Shown piece by piece: positions 1-8,700 of a stretch of 64,000 nt of DNA. The first letter of the stretch is position 1; the number at the start of each line of letters is the position of its first letter. The position numbers were made by a program, and so were the translations under genes. Source of the DNA: Arthrobacter sp. OAP107 (lineage in GTDB: Bacteria; Actinomycetota; Actinomycetes; Actinomycetales; Micrococcaceae); the NCBI RefSeq assembly GCF_040546765.1, contig NZ_JBEPOK010000001.1:868001-932000 (forward strand), in the 5' to 3' direction. The notes beneath the pieces are model-generated. The model was not told the DNA's origin. It saw only the letters and a list, made by a program, of their open reading frames with translations, and did no database searches.

Positions 1-450
1 ACCACGATGATTGAGGTCCAGGCCAAGACCGGTGGCTCGGTCATTGCCCTGATCGAGGTGGAGCCGTCGCAAATCAGCGCCTACGGCTGTGCCGACATCT
101 CGGCTGTCGACGGCGAGGGCTATGTCCGGGTCAACAGCCTGGTGGAAAAGCCATCGGTTGACGAGGCACCGTCCAACCTCGCAGTCATCGGTCGGTACGT
201 GCTTCACCCCGCCGTATTCGATGTCCTCGAGAAGACCGAGCCGGGCTGCGGTGGGGAAATCCAGCTGACAGATGCCCTGCAGACTCTTGCCGCAGGCGAG
301 GGTTCCGGCGTATACGGCGTGGTCTTCCGTGGCCGCCGCTACGACACCGGTGACAAGCTGAGTTATCTGAAGGCGGTCATCACGCTGGCTTCGGAGCGTG
401 CCGAGTTCGGCGAAGACTTGAAGGCATGGATGAAGGAATTCAACGGATAG
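1..450 (+). CDS. galU: UTP-glucose-1-phosphate uridylyltransferase, C-terminal part (5' end outside window)
   Basis: The reading frame is open from the first base of the window and ends at TAG 448-450, so this is the last ~150 residues of a protein whose start lies upstream. The segment matches the C-terminal half of bacterial GalU: a 'VEKP' motif, 'GRYVLHP', 'GGEIQLTDAL' and 'YDTGDKLSYLKA' appear in the family order and spacing. GalU makes UDP-glucose from UTP and glucose-1-phosphate in the cytoplasm. UDP-glucose is the substrate of the UDP-glucose dehydrogenase encoded at 5845-7158, so its position beside the exopolysaccharide locus makes metabolic sense. It is followed by a strong terminator. 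The identification is secure; only the missing N-terminus limits the description. Confidence 0.93.
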   Translation, partial: TTMIEVQAKTGGSVIALIEVEPSQISAYGCADISAVDGEGYVRVNSLVEKPSVDEAPSNLAVIGRYVLHPAVFDVLEKTEPGCGGEIQLTDALQTLAAGEGSGVYGVVFRGRRYDTGDKLSYLKAVITLASERAEFGEDLKAWMKEFNG

Positions 451-469
451 GGAACTTACCAGCCAGCAA

Positions 470-508
470 AAATGGAAGCCCCGACGGCTGTCGGGGCTTC
501 CATTTTTT
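470..508 (+). terminator. Rho-independent terminator of galU
   Basis: A near-perfect hairpin with the arm GGAAGCCCCGAC and its complement GTCGGGGCTTCC is followed directly by a run of six T. It starts about 20 bases after the galU stop codon. The A-rich sequence before the stem suggests it could also work weakly on the opposite strand. Confidence 0.9.
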
Positions 509-540
509 AGCGAACTGCTTGACTGTTTGAATATTCGCGC

Positions 541-634
541 TTTTGGGGTCCATCCGTCGTGTGTTTGGGGGCCAGCGGACAGAGTGCGCAGTAGCGTTCT
601 TGGGTGCCGGTAGTGGCGTGCTTGGGGGCCATCC
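541..634 (+). repeat. Left-end multiple terminal repeats of the IS21-type element
   Basis: Four related copies of a G-run followed by CC occur here, for example TTTGGGGGCCAGCGG (564-578) and CTTGGGGGCCATCC (621-634). They face the inverted copies at 3024-3077. In IS21 elements such repeats are transposase-binding sites. Confidence 0.65.
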
Positions 635-691
635 CGATTTAGGCTCCTTCCGTCGTGTGTATAGGGCGCACGGCGGAAGGAGTAATCATCA

Positions 692-2259
692 ATGGTACGG
701 AAGATCAGAGCGAAGCTCGGTGTTGCAGTTGCGCGCCGAGGGCCTGTCAGGCCGGGCGATCGCTGCATCGCAGGGCATGTCCCGGAAGAGCATCACGGCG
801 GTGCTGGAGGCTGCCGACGCGGCGGGTGTGGTGTGGGACGATATCGCCGACAGCTCAGAGGGTGAGGTGTATGCCCGGTTGTTTCCCGGGCGTGGTGAGC
901 ATCAAAGCGTGTTCGCGCAGCCGGACTGGGACCAGGTGCACAGGGAGATGGCCCGGGTCGGGGTGACGCTGAAGCTGCTGCATGGTGAGTACGCCGGCCG
1001 ATTCATGCGCCTCTGCGGGTGAGCCGGTGATGGGTTATGACGGTTCTGCCGGACCTACCAGCGGCATGTGTTGGTAACGGGTGTGGCGTCCCGGGTCGGG
1101 CATAAGGCGGCGCAGACGGTGGAGGTCGACTGGTCGGGGCCGACGATGCAGTTGGCCGATCCGGCCACGGGCAAGCCCAGGACCGTTTACTTGTTTGTGG
1201 CATGCCTGCCTTTCAGCCGGTACGCGTTCGTCGAACCCGCCCTGAACATGAAGCAGGACACCTGGTTGCGCGCCCACGTGGCGATGTTCGAGGCCTTTAC
1301 CGGTTCGGTGCCGCGGATCGTGCCGGACAATCTGAAGACCGGTGTCATCAAGCATCCCCGCGAGGGCGAGGTCGTCCTCAATGACGCCTACCGGGAGATG
1401 GCCGCGCACTATTCGGCGGCGGTGCTGCCCGGGCCGTATCCGAGCACCGAAGGATAAGGCGAGCGTGGAAAACACGGTCGCCCACGTGGCTACCTGGATC
1501 ATCGCCGGGCTGCGCCGGCAACATTTCACCTCGTTGCCGGAGCTTCGGGCCGCCATCATCGAGCGGGTGGCGGCCTACAATGCGGAGCCGTTCCAGAAGC
1601 GGCCAGGGTCCAGGGCCAGTGTGTTCGCAGCCGAGGAGCAGCCCCTGCTGACGGGGTTGCCGGCAGCCGCCTACGAGATCAGTCGGTGGGTCTACGGACG
1701 CCGGGTGGGCCGGAACGGGCACGTGGTCTGGGAGAGGAACTACTACTCCGTGCCCTTTGCCAATATCGGCACCACGGTGGACCTGCGGATCACCGATCGG
1801 GTGCTGCAGGCTTACAGGGGCACCGAACGGCTCACCAGTCACCTGCTGCTGCCCGAGGGCGCGGCCAACGAGTACCGCACCAACGACGCCGACCTGCCCG
1901 CCGGCGAGAAATACCGGCAATGGGACCCGCCCCGCGCTCGGGAATGGGCCGGACGGGTCGGTCCGGCAGCGGTGACCGTGGTCAACCGGATCTTCGAGTC
2001 CGTCCCGGTCGACGAGCAGGGCCTGGACGCAGCGCTGGCCGTGCTGCGCCTCTCCCGACGCTACTCGGCCGACCGGGTCGAGGCGGCCTGCCGGCTCGCG
2101 TTGGCAGGCCGCGTGCGGTCCCCGCGGTATGCGCACCTGCAGCCGATCCTTGCCACAGAGCAGGACAAAGCCGCCGGGCTCAGGCCACCAAGGGATGAAC
2201 CAGTCGAACACGGCGGCTACGTGCGCGGCGCCGAATACTACGCAGGCGGCGCCAAATGA
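692..2259 (+). pseudogene. istA: IS21-type transposase IstA, frameshifted
   Basis: The ATG at 692 follows a good ribosome site (GGAAGGAG near 674) and opens with M-V-R-K-I-R-A-K-L, after which the frame changes. Piecing the frames together gives a full-length IstA with the DDE residues in 'VEVDWSG', 'VPDN' and 'KASVENTV'. Four changes of frame are needed: an extra base at 719, then shifts near 995, 1043 and 1432. The segments are 720-995, a short stretch to 1043, 1044-1432 and 1433-2259. The end overlaps the istB start by four bases (ATGA), the normal arrangement for translational coupling in this family. With four shifts this gene is dead, unless the assembly here is unusually poor. Confidence 0.85.
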
Positions 2260-3002
2260 GCCGGATCGATACCGAAACCAAACGCAAGCTCCGTGAGATG
2301 GGCGCCGCCCCGATGCTGGACGCGCTCGAGGCCCAGGACGAGACGCTCGTGCTCGGCATGGCCTTCGAAGAGCGGCTCCGGCTGATCGTCGACGAGGCCC
2401 ACTCCGGGTTCAACCACGCCAAGGTCGAGGGCCTGATCCGGCGGGCTGGGCTACGCTACCCTGGCGCGGACCTGCACCGGCTCGACCTCATGGACGAACG
2501 AGGCCTGGATCGGAACCTGATCGCCCAGCTCGGCACCTGCTCGTTCATCGAACGGCAGCAAAACGTCGTCTTTCAGGGGTTCACCGGATCCGGGAAGTCC
2601 TACCTCGGATGCGCTCTGGCCAAACAGGCCTGCCAGCACCGCATCCGGGCCCACTACGTCCGCATGCCCGACCTGGAAGAGGCCTGGGCGCTGGCGAAGG
2701 ACAAGCCTCTGGGGGCAACGAAGTTCCTGAAGAAGTACGCGGCCTTCACCCTGCTGGTGATCGACGAATGGCTTCTCGACCACCCCGACGAGGGCATGCG
2801 CAGCATGCTGCTGGAGCTGCTCGAGCGCCGGTACGACACGGCTTCGACGGTGTTCTGCACGCAGTACGCCAAGAAAGACTGGCACCAGCGGCTCGGCTCT
2901 GGGGTCCACGCCGATGCGATCATGGACCGCATCGTGCACAACACCATCTGGGTCGATACCGGCAACCACAACATGCGTGAACACGCCACTATGACTCAAT
3001 GA
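2256..3002 (+). CDS. istB: IS21-type helper ATPase IstB
   Basis: This is an intact 248-residue AAA+ ATPase of the DnaA/DnaC-like type. The Walker A motif 'GFTGSGKS' is near residue 108 and a Walker B-like 'LLVIDEW' is near residue 168. IstB binds DNA and directs IstA-mediated transposition. The N-terminal ~80 residues form the helical region usual for the family. The ATG overlaps the end of istA. The gene is open throughout although its partner is broken, so it could act only on a related element with a working IstA elsewhere in the genome. Confidence 0.9.
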   Translation: MSRIDTETKRKLREMGAAPMLDALEAQDETLVLGMAFEERLRLIVDEAHSGFNHAKVEGLIRRAGLRYPGADLHRLDLMDERGLDRNLIAQLGTCSFIERQQNVVFQGFTGSGKSYLGCALAKQACQHRIRAHYVRMPDLEEAWALAKDKPLGATKFLKKYAAFTLLVIDEWLLDHPDEGMRSMLLELLERRYDTASTVFCTQYAKKDWHQRLGSGVHADAIMDRIVHNTIWVDTGNHNMREHATMTQ

Positions 3003-3023
3003 GAAAACGCCGGTGGGAGTCGG

Positions 3024-3077
3024 TGGCCCCCATACCCTCGGCCGCTGGCCCCCACCGGCAATATCGCTGGCCCCGAA
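3024..3077 (-). repeat. Right-end multiple terminal repeats of the IS21-type element
   Basis: Three inverted copies of the left-end motif occur here: GGTGGCCCCCATA, GCTGGCCCCCACC and GCTGGCCCCGAAA. They lie directly after istB and mark the right side of the element. Confidence 0.65.
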
Positions 3078-3129
3078 AGGCAAGATCGGGTGGCTTTCAA
3101 ACCTTCAAATACTCAACTGTTCGCAAACA

Positions 3130-3174
3130 AGAAGTGGGTCGTTCCGGAAATCCGGAAGGACCCACTTCTTTTGT
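3130..3174 (-). terminator. Strong bidirectional terminator hairpin
   Basis: A nine-base-pair stem, AAGTGGGTC with GACCCACTT, carries an inner TTCCGG/CCGGAA stem and is flanked by a T-rich run on the plus side and an A-rich run on the other. It lies 15 bases beyond the stop of the minus-strand LAxTG gene and probably ends that transcript. Confidence 0.8.
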
Positions 3175-3188
3175 GAGGAGCTCAGTGC

Positions 3189-3806
3189 TTAGGCAGATGC
3201 CTCAGCGTTAGCGCGGCGGCGAACGACGACCACCGAAGCAGCGCCGGCGGCGAGTGCACCTGCACCGACCAGCGACCACAGAACCAGGCTGGAGTCAGCG
3301 CCGGTGTTGGCCAGGCCCGCACCCGCGTTGGCACCATTGTTGGCGCCGGTGTTGGACAGGTCAGCTGCTGCACCTTCGACAGTGATTGTCTGGCTTGCAA
3401 CCCTGCCGGAAGTAACGCCCGTTGCGGTCAGCGTGTAAACGCCAGGTTCGTCGATGGTCAGCTGAATAGCGAACGCGCCGTTGGAGTCAGCTGTGGTGCT
3501 GAATTCCTGGGCGACGGCTGCCACGACGTCGATCTTGCTCGGCACCGAGCGGCTGGCTCCGCCAGCGATGCTTGCTCCGGTGGATGCCGGTCGGGCGCCG
3601 GGTGTGACGCGGATGATGAGCCGCTCGCCCGCCAGGAAGCCCCGACCGGAGAAGGTGAAGGTTTCACCCGGGCCAACGACTCCGTCAGAAACGGCAGCGT
3701 TGGCGGGCGGTGCCGGGTAGTTGTTGTTATTAACAGCCATGGCAGGCGCAGTGCCCGTCAGTACGATAGTTCCTGCTAGCGCGAGCGCAGCGATAGACTT
3801 CTTCAA
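3189..3806 (-). CDS. Secreted cell-wall-anchored protein with LAxTG sorting signal
   Basis: This 205-residue protein begins with a signal peptide (M-K-K-S, a hydrophobic stretch, 'APAMA' cleavage site). The middle is a beta-rich Ig-like region with 'GETFTFSGRGFLAGE' and 'PGVYTLTATG'. It ends with a sortase signal: the pentapeptide L-A-N-T-G, a hydrophobic segment of about 20 residues, and an R-R-R-A tail. LAxTG motifs are the usual housekeeping sortase signal in high-GC actinobacteria. I place the start at TTG 3806 because AGGGGGA lies seven bases upstream and the first residues then form a normal signal peptide; the upstream ATG at 3842 would add a polar extension. The protein follows the DUF4012 gene on the same strand. 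Its binding role is not apparent, and no sortase gene is in the window. Confidence 0.8.
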   Translation of the reverse strand: MKKSIAALALAGTIVLTGTAPAMAVNNNNYPAPPANAAVSDGVVGPGETFTFSGRGFLAGERLIIRVTPGARPASTGASIAGGASRSVPSKIDVVAAVAQEFSTTADSNGAFAIQLTIDEPGVYTLTATGVTSGRVASQTITVEGAAADLSNTGANNGANAGAGLANTGADSSLVLWSLVGAGALAAGAASVVVVRRRANAEASA

Positions 3807-3976
3807 TTTGTCCCCCTGAGACCTTTTCAACACGGATGTCACATACGTTGTGGAGATTCCCCATCCCCATGTGACCGTGGGGCGAATCTCGTGGTTTTAC
3901 CCATGGAGAGATTACCATCCTGACAAGGGTGTCTCCAAAGTCAATCCACACACTTTACATGCTGTTAATGAGCTGG

Positions 3977-5842
3977 CTACGCAGCCGGCGCGCATTTTGC
4001 TGGGATCGTATCCAAAACTACGTCCTTCAACTCCTGAACTGTTGGCGTTACGGACAGTTTTGGCTCCGTGTGCTGAACGATCTTGCCGAACGTGAAGTCA
4101 ACGGTTCTGCTCTCGCCCGGGGCAAGGCGGATTGTGACGCTACCCACCGGGCGACCGCTATGCCGATAGGACGAAAAACCCGTTTTCTCACCTGCCACGA
4201 ACGCTGACTCCACATTTGATTGAACAGGTCCGTACGCGATGACATTCGTCTGCACACTGCCTGCCGGAACGCCGAATGCGCCAGCGCCCGTTACATACTC
4301 GGGAAGCGAAGTCGCGGCGTCCTTCGGTGCGGTATTGGTGCTTATAATCCGGACCTTGACCTCGGAGTAACCGTTAGCGGGGCACTCCTCGATGAGCTGC
4401 ACAGTGCGCTTCACGTAGTAGTCCATTTTTGCGCCCGTGCCATCGTTGAAGTAAACGCCGAACTGCGCAGGGGAGATGCTAGTTCCGGTAATAGAGCCGC
4501 CAAGTGGGTATCCGGAGATGACAGCCTCCTCGTTGGCATTGGACGACCACAGAAGAACTCTGCCCTCGGAAGCTCCGCGAGTTATTCCATCAATAAGCTT
4601 CTTAGTATCGCCGCCACCGGCTGCAATAGTTGTAAAAACTTCCCGCGCAACACCCGCGAAGTAAACGTCCTGCTGCCCGGGATCTGAGATTTTTGAATAA
4701 ACGTCAGAAAGTAAGGTTGGAACCACATTCCTTGATGTGAGTTCCGTGGGCAGACCGCCATGACTGGCTTCTTGGAGACTGGGATCGTTGACGCGTACGG
4801 GGCCCGTGGCATCCAATATGTAGCTGAGTGCGACGGGGTCTATCGACAGAACGCCGTCTAACTGCTCGCCAGTCTTCGACCTCCACATCGCATGTGCAGT
4901 CTGGGCAGCCGACGGAAAGTCGGGGGTGAGGTTGACGTCTTGCATGAACTTGCCCAGGCGCCGTGAGTAGATCTCACTCTGCTCGGGATCTACTTTCACC
5001 ACAGGATTGAAGGCACCCATAGCGCCCGCACTGGTTTGCGAATCCAGAGAGAGCTTTCCTTTCTCGACATGCAGAACAGCTAGCGCACCCGGAATTCCCC
5101 CAGTGGCCCGTGCTTCAGCATTGTTCTGTATGAGCAAGAGGTAACGTCGCGGAGATTGGTCGCCCAACATGGCCGGCAGGACACTTGCGGCGTCCGCGGC
5201 GGAGTCGAGGCCTTCCCGCAATGAACTTAGCTGTTCGCGGGCCTTGATGAGTGGTGTCGAGATTTGTGGCATCAGCGCGTCCGCATTGATGCCGTTTAGC
5301 CGGTTTGAGGATTGGCGCACAGCTTGAGCGGCCGAAGCGAGTTTGGGCTGTGCCGCGGCTAGCGGTTCGAGATCGAGTCCCTGCTCGCTCGGCAAGAGGG
5401 ATTTCCAGTCAAGCGTCTTGAAGGTGTCCACCAACGGGGCGGCGCCCAGTCGGGCTACGTCGTCAGCCGATGTTGCGATTTCACTAGTTGCCCGGAAGTT
5501 GGCACCAAACCAGGGCATCGCCCCGGCCACCGTCCATAGCGGGTCGGTGGCCGCGTCCCGTGCCCTAGAGGTATGCTCCTGGAGCTCTGCCACTCTTGTC
5601 TCTGCCACCTTTGCGTCGTCACGGAGAACGTCGTTCCGGAGCTTTGGGACCAAGACGTTGGCAGCATTCAACTCCGTACTGATGGCTGTTGCCGTGAATC
5701 CGAGCCATGCGGCAGCAGCTAAAGCCACTACCGCTAGGCCGCCCACACAAGCGACTACAAGCAGAAGCCGCCTCCGAGGCTTTGAACGGCTGGCGTTGAT
5801 CATGCCGGCTGAACCCGAAGCGGCCTCCTGTGAATCCGACAC
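3977..5842 (-). CDS. DUF4012 family membrane-anchored protein
   Basis: This is a protein of about 621 residues with a basic N-terminus (K-P-R-R-R), one membrane segment near residues 25-47, a helical region to about residue 150, and then a long extracellular domain. That domain carries the DUF4012 hallmarks 'YLLLIQNNAEARATGGIPG' and 'AHAMW'. DUF4012 proteins are common in actinobacterial exopolysaccharide loci, but their biochemical role is not established. The reading frame is open much further upstream, but there it overlaps the end of the UDP-glucose dehydrogenase gene. GTG at 5842, two bases after that stop, is the best start. ATG 5803 is an alternative, although its AGGAGG is too far away. 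The gene is probably co-transcribed with the dehydrogenase. Confidence 0.82.
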   Translation of the reverse strand: MSDSQEAASGSAGMINASRSKPRRRLLLVVACVGGLAVVALAAAAWLGFTATAISTELNAANVLVPKLRNDVLRDDAKVAETRVAELQEHTSRARDAATDPLWTVAGAMPWFGANFRATSEIATSADDVARLGAAPLVDTFKTLDWKSLLPSEQGLDLEPLAAAQPKLASAAQAVRQSSNRLNGINADALMPQISTPLIKAREQLSSLREGLDSAADAASVLPAMLGDQSPRRYLLLIQNNAEARATGGIPGALAVLHVEKGKLSLDSQTSAGAMGAFNPVVKVDPEQSEIYSRRLGKFMQDVNLTPDFPSAAQTAHAMWRSKTGEQLDGVLSIDPVALSYILDATGPVRVNDPSLQEASHGGLPTELTSRNVVPTLLSDVYSKISDPGQQDVYFAGVAREVFTTIAAGGGDTKKLIDGITRGASEGRVLLWSSNANEEAVISGYPLGGSITGTSISPAQFGVYFNDGTGAKMDYYVKRTVQLIEECPANGYSEVKVRIISTNTAPKDAATSLPEYVTGAGAFGVPAGSVQTNVIAYGPVQSNVESAFVAGEKTGFSSYRHSGRPVGSVTIRLAPGESRTVDFTFGKIVQHTEPKLSVTPTVQELKDVVLDTIPAKCAPAA

Positions 5843-5844
5843 GT

Positions 5845-7158
5845 CTATGCCCGCCCTAGTCCACGGTAGGTCCAACCGGCCGCCCGCCATTTCTCTGGAT
5901 CCAGAACGTTTCGTCCGTCCAGGATGCGCGGCGATCCCATGCGACTGAAAAGAGCAAAAGGATCGAGGGTCCGATACTGTTCCCATTCGGTTAAAAGAAG
6001 CAAAGCATCGGCTTTGGCGATCGCCTCGAACATGTCCGGCTCAAATTGCAGCTCTGGAAACCGCTTGGCAGCGTTCTCTAGCGCTTTCGGATCTGTCACC
6101 TGAACCACTGCTCCCTGAAGTTGGAGCTGTGCGGCGATGCTGAGTGCTGGTGAATCCCTGACATCGTCGCTGTCAGGCTTGAATGCGGCGCCAAGGACGG
6201 TGATTCTCTTCCCCAACAGTGTTCCGTCACAAAGCTCGCGTGTAAGTTCTACGACTCGCGTTCTACGGCGCATGTTGATGGCATCAACTTCGCGCAGGAA
6301 GGTCAGCGCTTGATCGGCACCGAGTTCTCCTGCGCGAGCCATGAACGCTCGGATGTCCTTCGGGAGGCAGCCACCTCCAAAGCCGATTCCTGCGTGAAGG
6401 AATTTCCTTCCGATCCGGTCGTCCGCGCCGATAGCGTCGGCCAGGAGGGTGACGTCCGCTCCAGAGGCCTCGCAGACCTCAGCCATGGCATTAATAAACG
6501 AAATTTTTGTGGCCAGAAAGGAGTTCGCCGCGGTCTTAACGAGCTCGGCAGTGGGATGGTCCATAACGAGTCGCGGAGTACCGCTTGCCAGCGGCGAAGC
6601 GTAAACTCCGTCCAATACTGCGACGGCGGGATGGTCCTCAGAGCCGTCTAGAACTCCATAGACGAACCGGTCAGGCTGCAGAGTGTCGGCGACGGCGTGG
6701 CCTTCGCGGAGAAATTCCGGATTCCACACGAGGTGTGAAGTGGGTTCCACTTGCTGCACGAGCCGTGCGAGACGAGCAGCCGTGCCCACAGGAACGGTGG
6801 ACTTGCCCACCACGACGTCTCCGGGAGACAAATGCGGCAGCAATGCGGTGGCCGCAGCATCGACATACGTCATGTCAGCGCCGTTTTCGCCCTTCTTCTG
6901 GGGAGTGCCGACGCAGATAAAGTGAACCTGGCTGCCCTCTGCGGCGGACACATCGGTTGTAAACGTTAGCCTGCCCGTCGCCTGGACATCTCGAAGAAGC
7001 TCCTCCAGCCCTGGTTCATAAAAGGGCGCGCGGGCTGCCGAGAGTTCGAGGATCTTTCGCTCGTCGACGTCGATGCCCACAACGTCATGTCCGAGCTTGG
7101 CCATGCAGGCAGCATGGACGGCACCGAGGTATCCGCAACCAATCACTGAAATGCGCAT
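5845..7158 (-). CDS. ugd: UDP-glucose 6-dehydrogenase
   Basis: This 437-residue enzyme oxidises UDP-glucose to UDP-glucuronate with two NAD+. The N-terminal Rossmann motif 'GCGYLGAVHA' starts at residue 7. The substrate segment 'WNPEFLREG' lies near residue 146, and the catalytic cysteine sits in 'GFGGGCLPKD' near residue 255. A C-terminal UDP-binding domain contains 'GAAFKPDSDDVRDSPAL'. Length and motif order are normal for the family. With galU upstream at the window edge, it supplies glucuronate for the polysaccharide. The gene lies between the sugar-phosphate transferase and the DUF4012 gene on the same strand. Confidence 0.95.
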   Translation of the reverse strand: MRISVIGCGYLGAVHAACMAKLGHDVVGIDVDERKILELSAARAPFYEPGLEELLRDVQATGRLTFTTDVSAAEGSQVHFICVGTPQKKGENGADMTYVDAAATALLPHLSPGDVVVGKSTVPVGTAARLARLVQQVEPTSHLVWNPEFLREGHAVADTLQPDRFVYGVLDGSEDHPAVAVLDGVYASPLASGTPRLVMDHPTAELVKTAANSFLATKISFINAMAEVCEASGADVTLLADAIGADDRIGRKFLHAGIGFGGGCLPKDIRAFMARAGELGADQALTFLREVDAINMRRRTRVVELTRELCDGTLLGKRITVLGAAFKPDSDDVRDSPALSIAAQLQLQGAVVQVTDPKALENAAKRFPELQFEPDMFEAIAKADALLLLTEWEQYRTLDPFALFSRMGSPRILDGRNVLDPEKWRAAGWTYRGLGRA

Positions 7159-7203
7159 GATGATATTTCCTTCCCCAAGAGGGCCGTTGTCCGCAAGGGG
7201 ACG

Positions 7204-8640
7204 TTAGTAGGCGCCGGTGCTGTGAAATACAGCGCGGACGGTCCGCAATATGATGATCAGGTCCCCGGCCATTGACCAGTTCTCCACGTAGTACAGATCG
7301 AGACGTACAGAATCCTGCCACGAGAGATTCGAACGGCCGCTTACTTGCCAGAGACCGGTCAGACCAGGCTTCACGAGCAGTCTTCGGCGTACATCCTGCT
7401 CGTAGGCTTCGACTTCGCGGGGAAGAGGAGGTCGCGGTCCGACAAGGCTCATAGAGCCCGCCAAGATGTTGAATAACTGTGGAAGTTCGTCGAGGCTGTA
7501 CTTACGTAGGAAACGGCCGACGCGGGTGATTCGAGGGTCGTTCTTGATTTTGAAAAGGATTCCGCTGCCCTCGTTGCGGTGTGACAGTTCGGCAAGCTTT
7601 TCTTCTGCATCGACTACCATCGAGCGGAACTTGAGCATGTTGAAGTGCGTTCCTTCGATGCCCACCCGTATCTGTCTAAAAAATACAGGTCCCCGGCTTT
7701 CAGTTGCGACCGCTAGGGCGACGATCATCATGATTGGTGCCGTCAGAACTATCAAAGTACCTGAGACCACGATGTCGAACAGTCGCTTGGCTACTCGTTG
7801 CCCACCCTCGAGTGTTGGAGTCGTTACATGAATCAGTGGAAGGCCGGCAACCTGCTGTGTATGGATCCTTGGCCCTGCTATGTCGGTGAGGGCAGGCGCC
7901 ATGATGAGTCCCACGTTGCGTGAAGCCAGCTCCCAGCCCAGATGCCTCAGCGTTTGCGGATGGAGCTGCACACCTGCGGAAACGGCAACTGCGTCGGCGC
8001 CGCAAGATTCGATGGCCTCAATAATAGATCCTGCGTCAGGCCTGTGGCCGAGCACGGGAAGCCCACACTCCAGCTCCAGACCCCGCCCTTCCGGGGCTCC
8101 CGGGACATAGGCAGCTATGGGGAGATATCCGGCGTGCTTGGCCGTCTCGAGGGAAGATGCCAAGTGCGCGACAGCACTTGGCCCCCCGAGCAGAAGCAGC
8201 CGAGACATACTGTGACCTCGCTTGCGATTGATATTGAGGTGTTGCCTGATCAGCCATCGCCCTATTAGCAGGCCTAGTAGCCCTACCGGAAGCGCAACTC
8301 CAACATATCCCCGCGCCGTGTCGACACGAAAAACGTAGGAGACAATGGCGATCAAGCCGAACAACCAGAGCGAAGCGGCAGCAACGCGTTTATATTCGTC
8401 CGGCCCGGCGCCGAGTACGCGTGTTTGCCGGCTGTTCCAAGCACCGAGCATCAGCCACCAGACGACGGCTAGTGCCACGGACAGCCAGGCGTACGTAAAT
8501 TCCTGACCGGCTACTACAAAATCCGGTTCAAGGCCGAACCGGATGATGTACGCGCCGACCACTGCCCAAATGACGACGAACGCATCAACGACGCCCAGGA
8601 GGCGAGAAGATCGTGTACGCCAATCAGCGCCCGCAGGCAT
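7204..8640 (-). CDS. Undecaprenyl-phosphate sugar phosphotransferase (polysaccharide-initiating)
   Basis: This is a 478-residue polyprenyl glycosylphosphotransferase of the WbaP/CpsE type. The N-terminal half has about four membrane segments (to residue 110) and a CoA-binding-like cytoplasmic domain with 'LLLLGGPSAVAHLA'. The C-terminal half is the catalytic bacterial sugar transferase domain, with 'KRLFDIVVSG', 'FNMLKFRSMVVDAE', 'SLDELPQLFNIL', 'SLVGPRPPLP' and 'KPGLTGLWQVSGRS'. It starts the repeat unit by moving a sugar-1-phosphate to undecaprenyl phosphate at the inner face of the membrane. The ATG at 8640 follows GGGGGA; a TTG directly before it could also be used. Which sugar it transfers cannot be read from the sequence. 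Confidence 0.92.
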   Translation of the reverse strand: MPAGADWRTRSSRLLGVVDAFVVIWAVVGAYIIRFGLEPDFVVAGQEFTYAWLSVALAVVWWLMLGAWNSRQTRVLGAGPDEYKRVAAASLWLFGLIAIVSYVFRVDTARGYVGVALPVGLLGLLIGRWLIRQHLNINRKRGHSMSRLLLLGGPSAVAHLASSLETAKHAGYLPIAAYVPGAPEGRGLELECGLPVLGHRPDAGSIIEAIESCGADAVAVSAGVQLHPQTLRHLGWELASRNVGLIMAPALTDIAGPRIHTQQVAGLPLIHVTTPTLEGGQRVAKRLFDIVVSGTLIVLTAPIMMIVALAVATESRGPVFFRQIRVGIEGTHFNMLKFRSMVVDAEEKLAELSHRNEGSGILFKIKNDPRITRVGRFLRKYSLDELPQLFNILAGSMSLVGPRPPLPREVEAYEQDVRRRLLVKPGLTGLWQVSGRSNLSWQDSVRLDLYYVENWSMAGDLIIILRTVRAVFHSTGAY

Positions 8641-8700
8641 CAAGTTTCCCCCAGATTTAAAGCGAATTCACCGAGAGTCCGGCGTCATGAACAACTTGGT

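Larger units (their letters stand above)
525..3105 (+). mobile_element. IS21-family insertion sequence, inactivated
   Basis: The element is defined by an istA/istB gene pair and by the multiple short terminal repeats typical of IS21 elements. On the left, copies of a GGGG(G/T)(C/G)CC-type motif occur near 544, 567, 601 and 624. On the right, inverted copies occur near 3024, 3044 and 3068. The outer limits are approximate because no clear target duplication could be assigned. A loosely matching inverted pair, left TGACTGTTTGAA near 520 and right TTCAAATACTCA near 3108, may mark the tips. The element sits between the galU terminator and the terminator of the next gene, so it probably disrupted no gene. 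Four frameshifts in istA mean it cannot transpose on its own. Confidence 0.75.

Noticed and set aside
543..1022. A 159-residue open frame read as an independent gene
   Set aside because: It covers only part of IstA plus non-coding left-end repeats; the protein evidence places it inside the broken istA gene.
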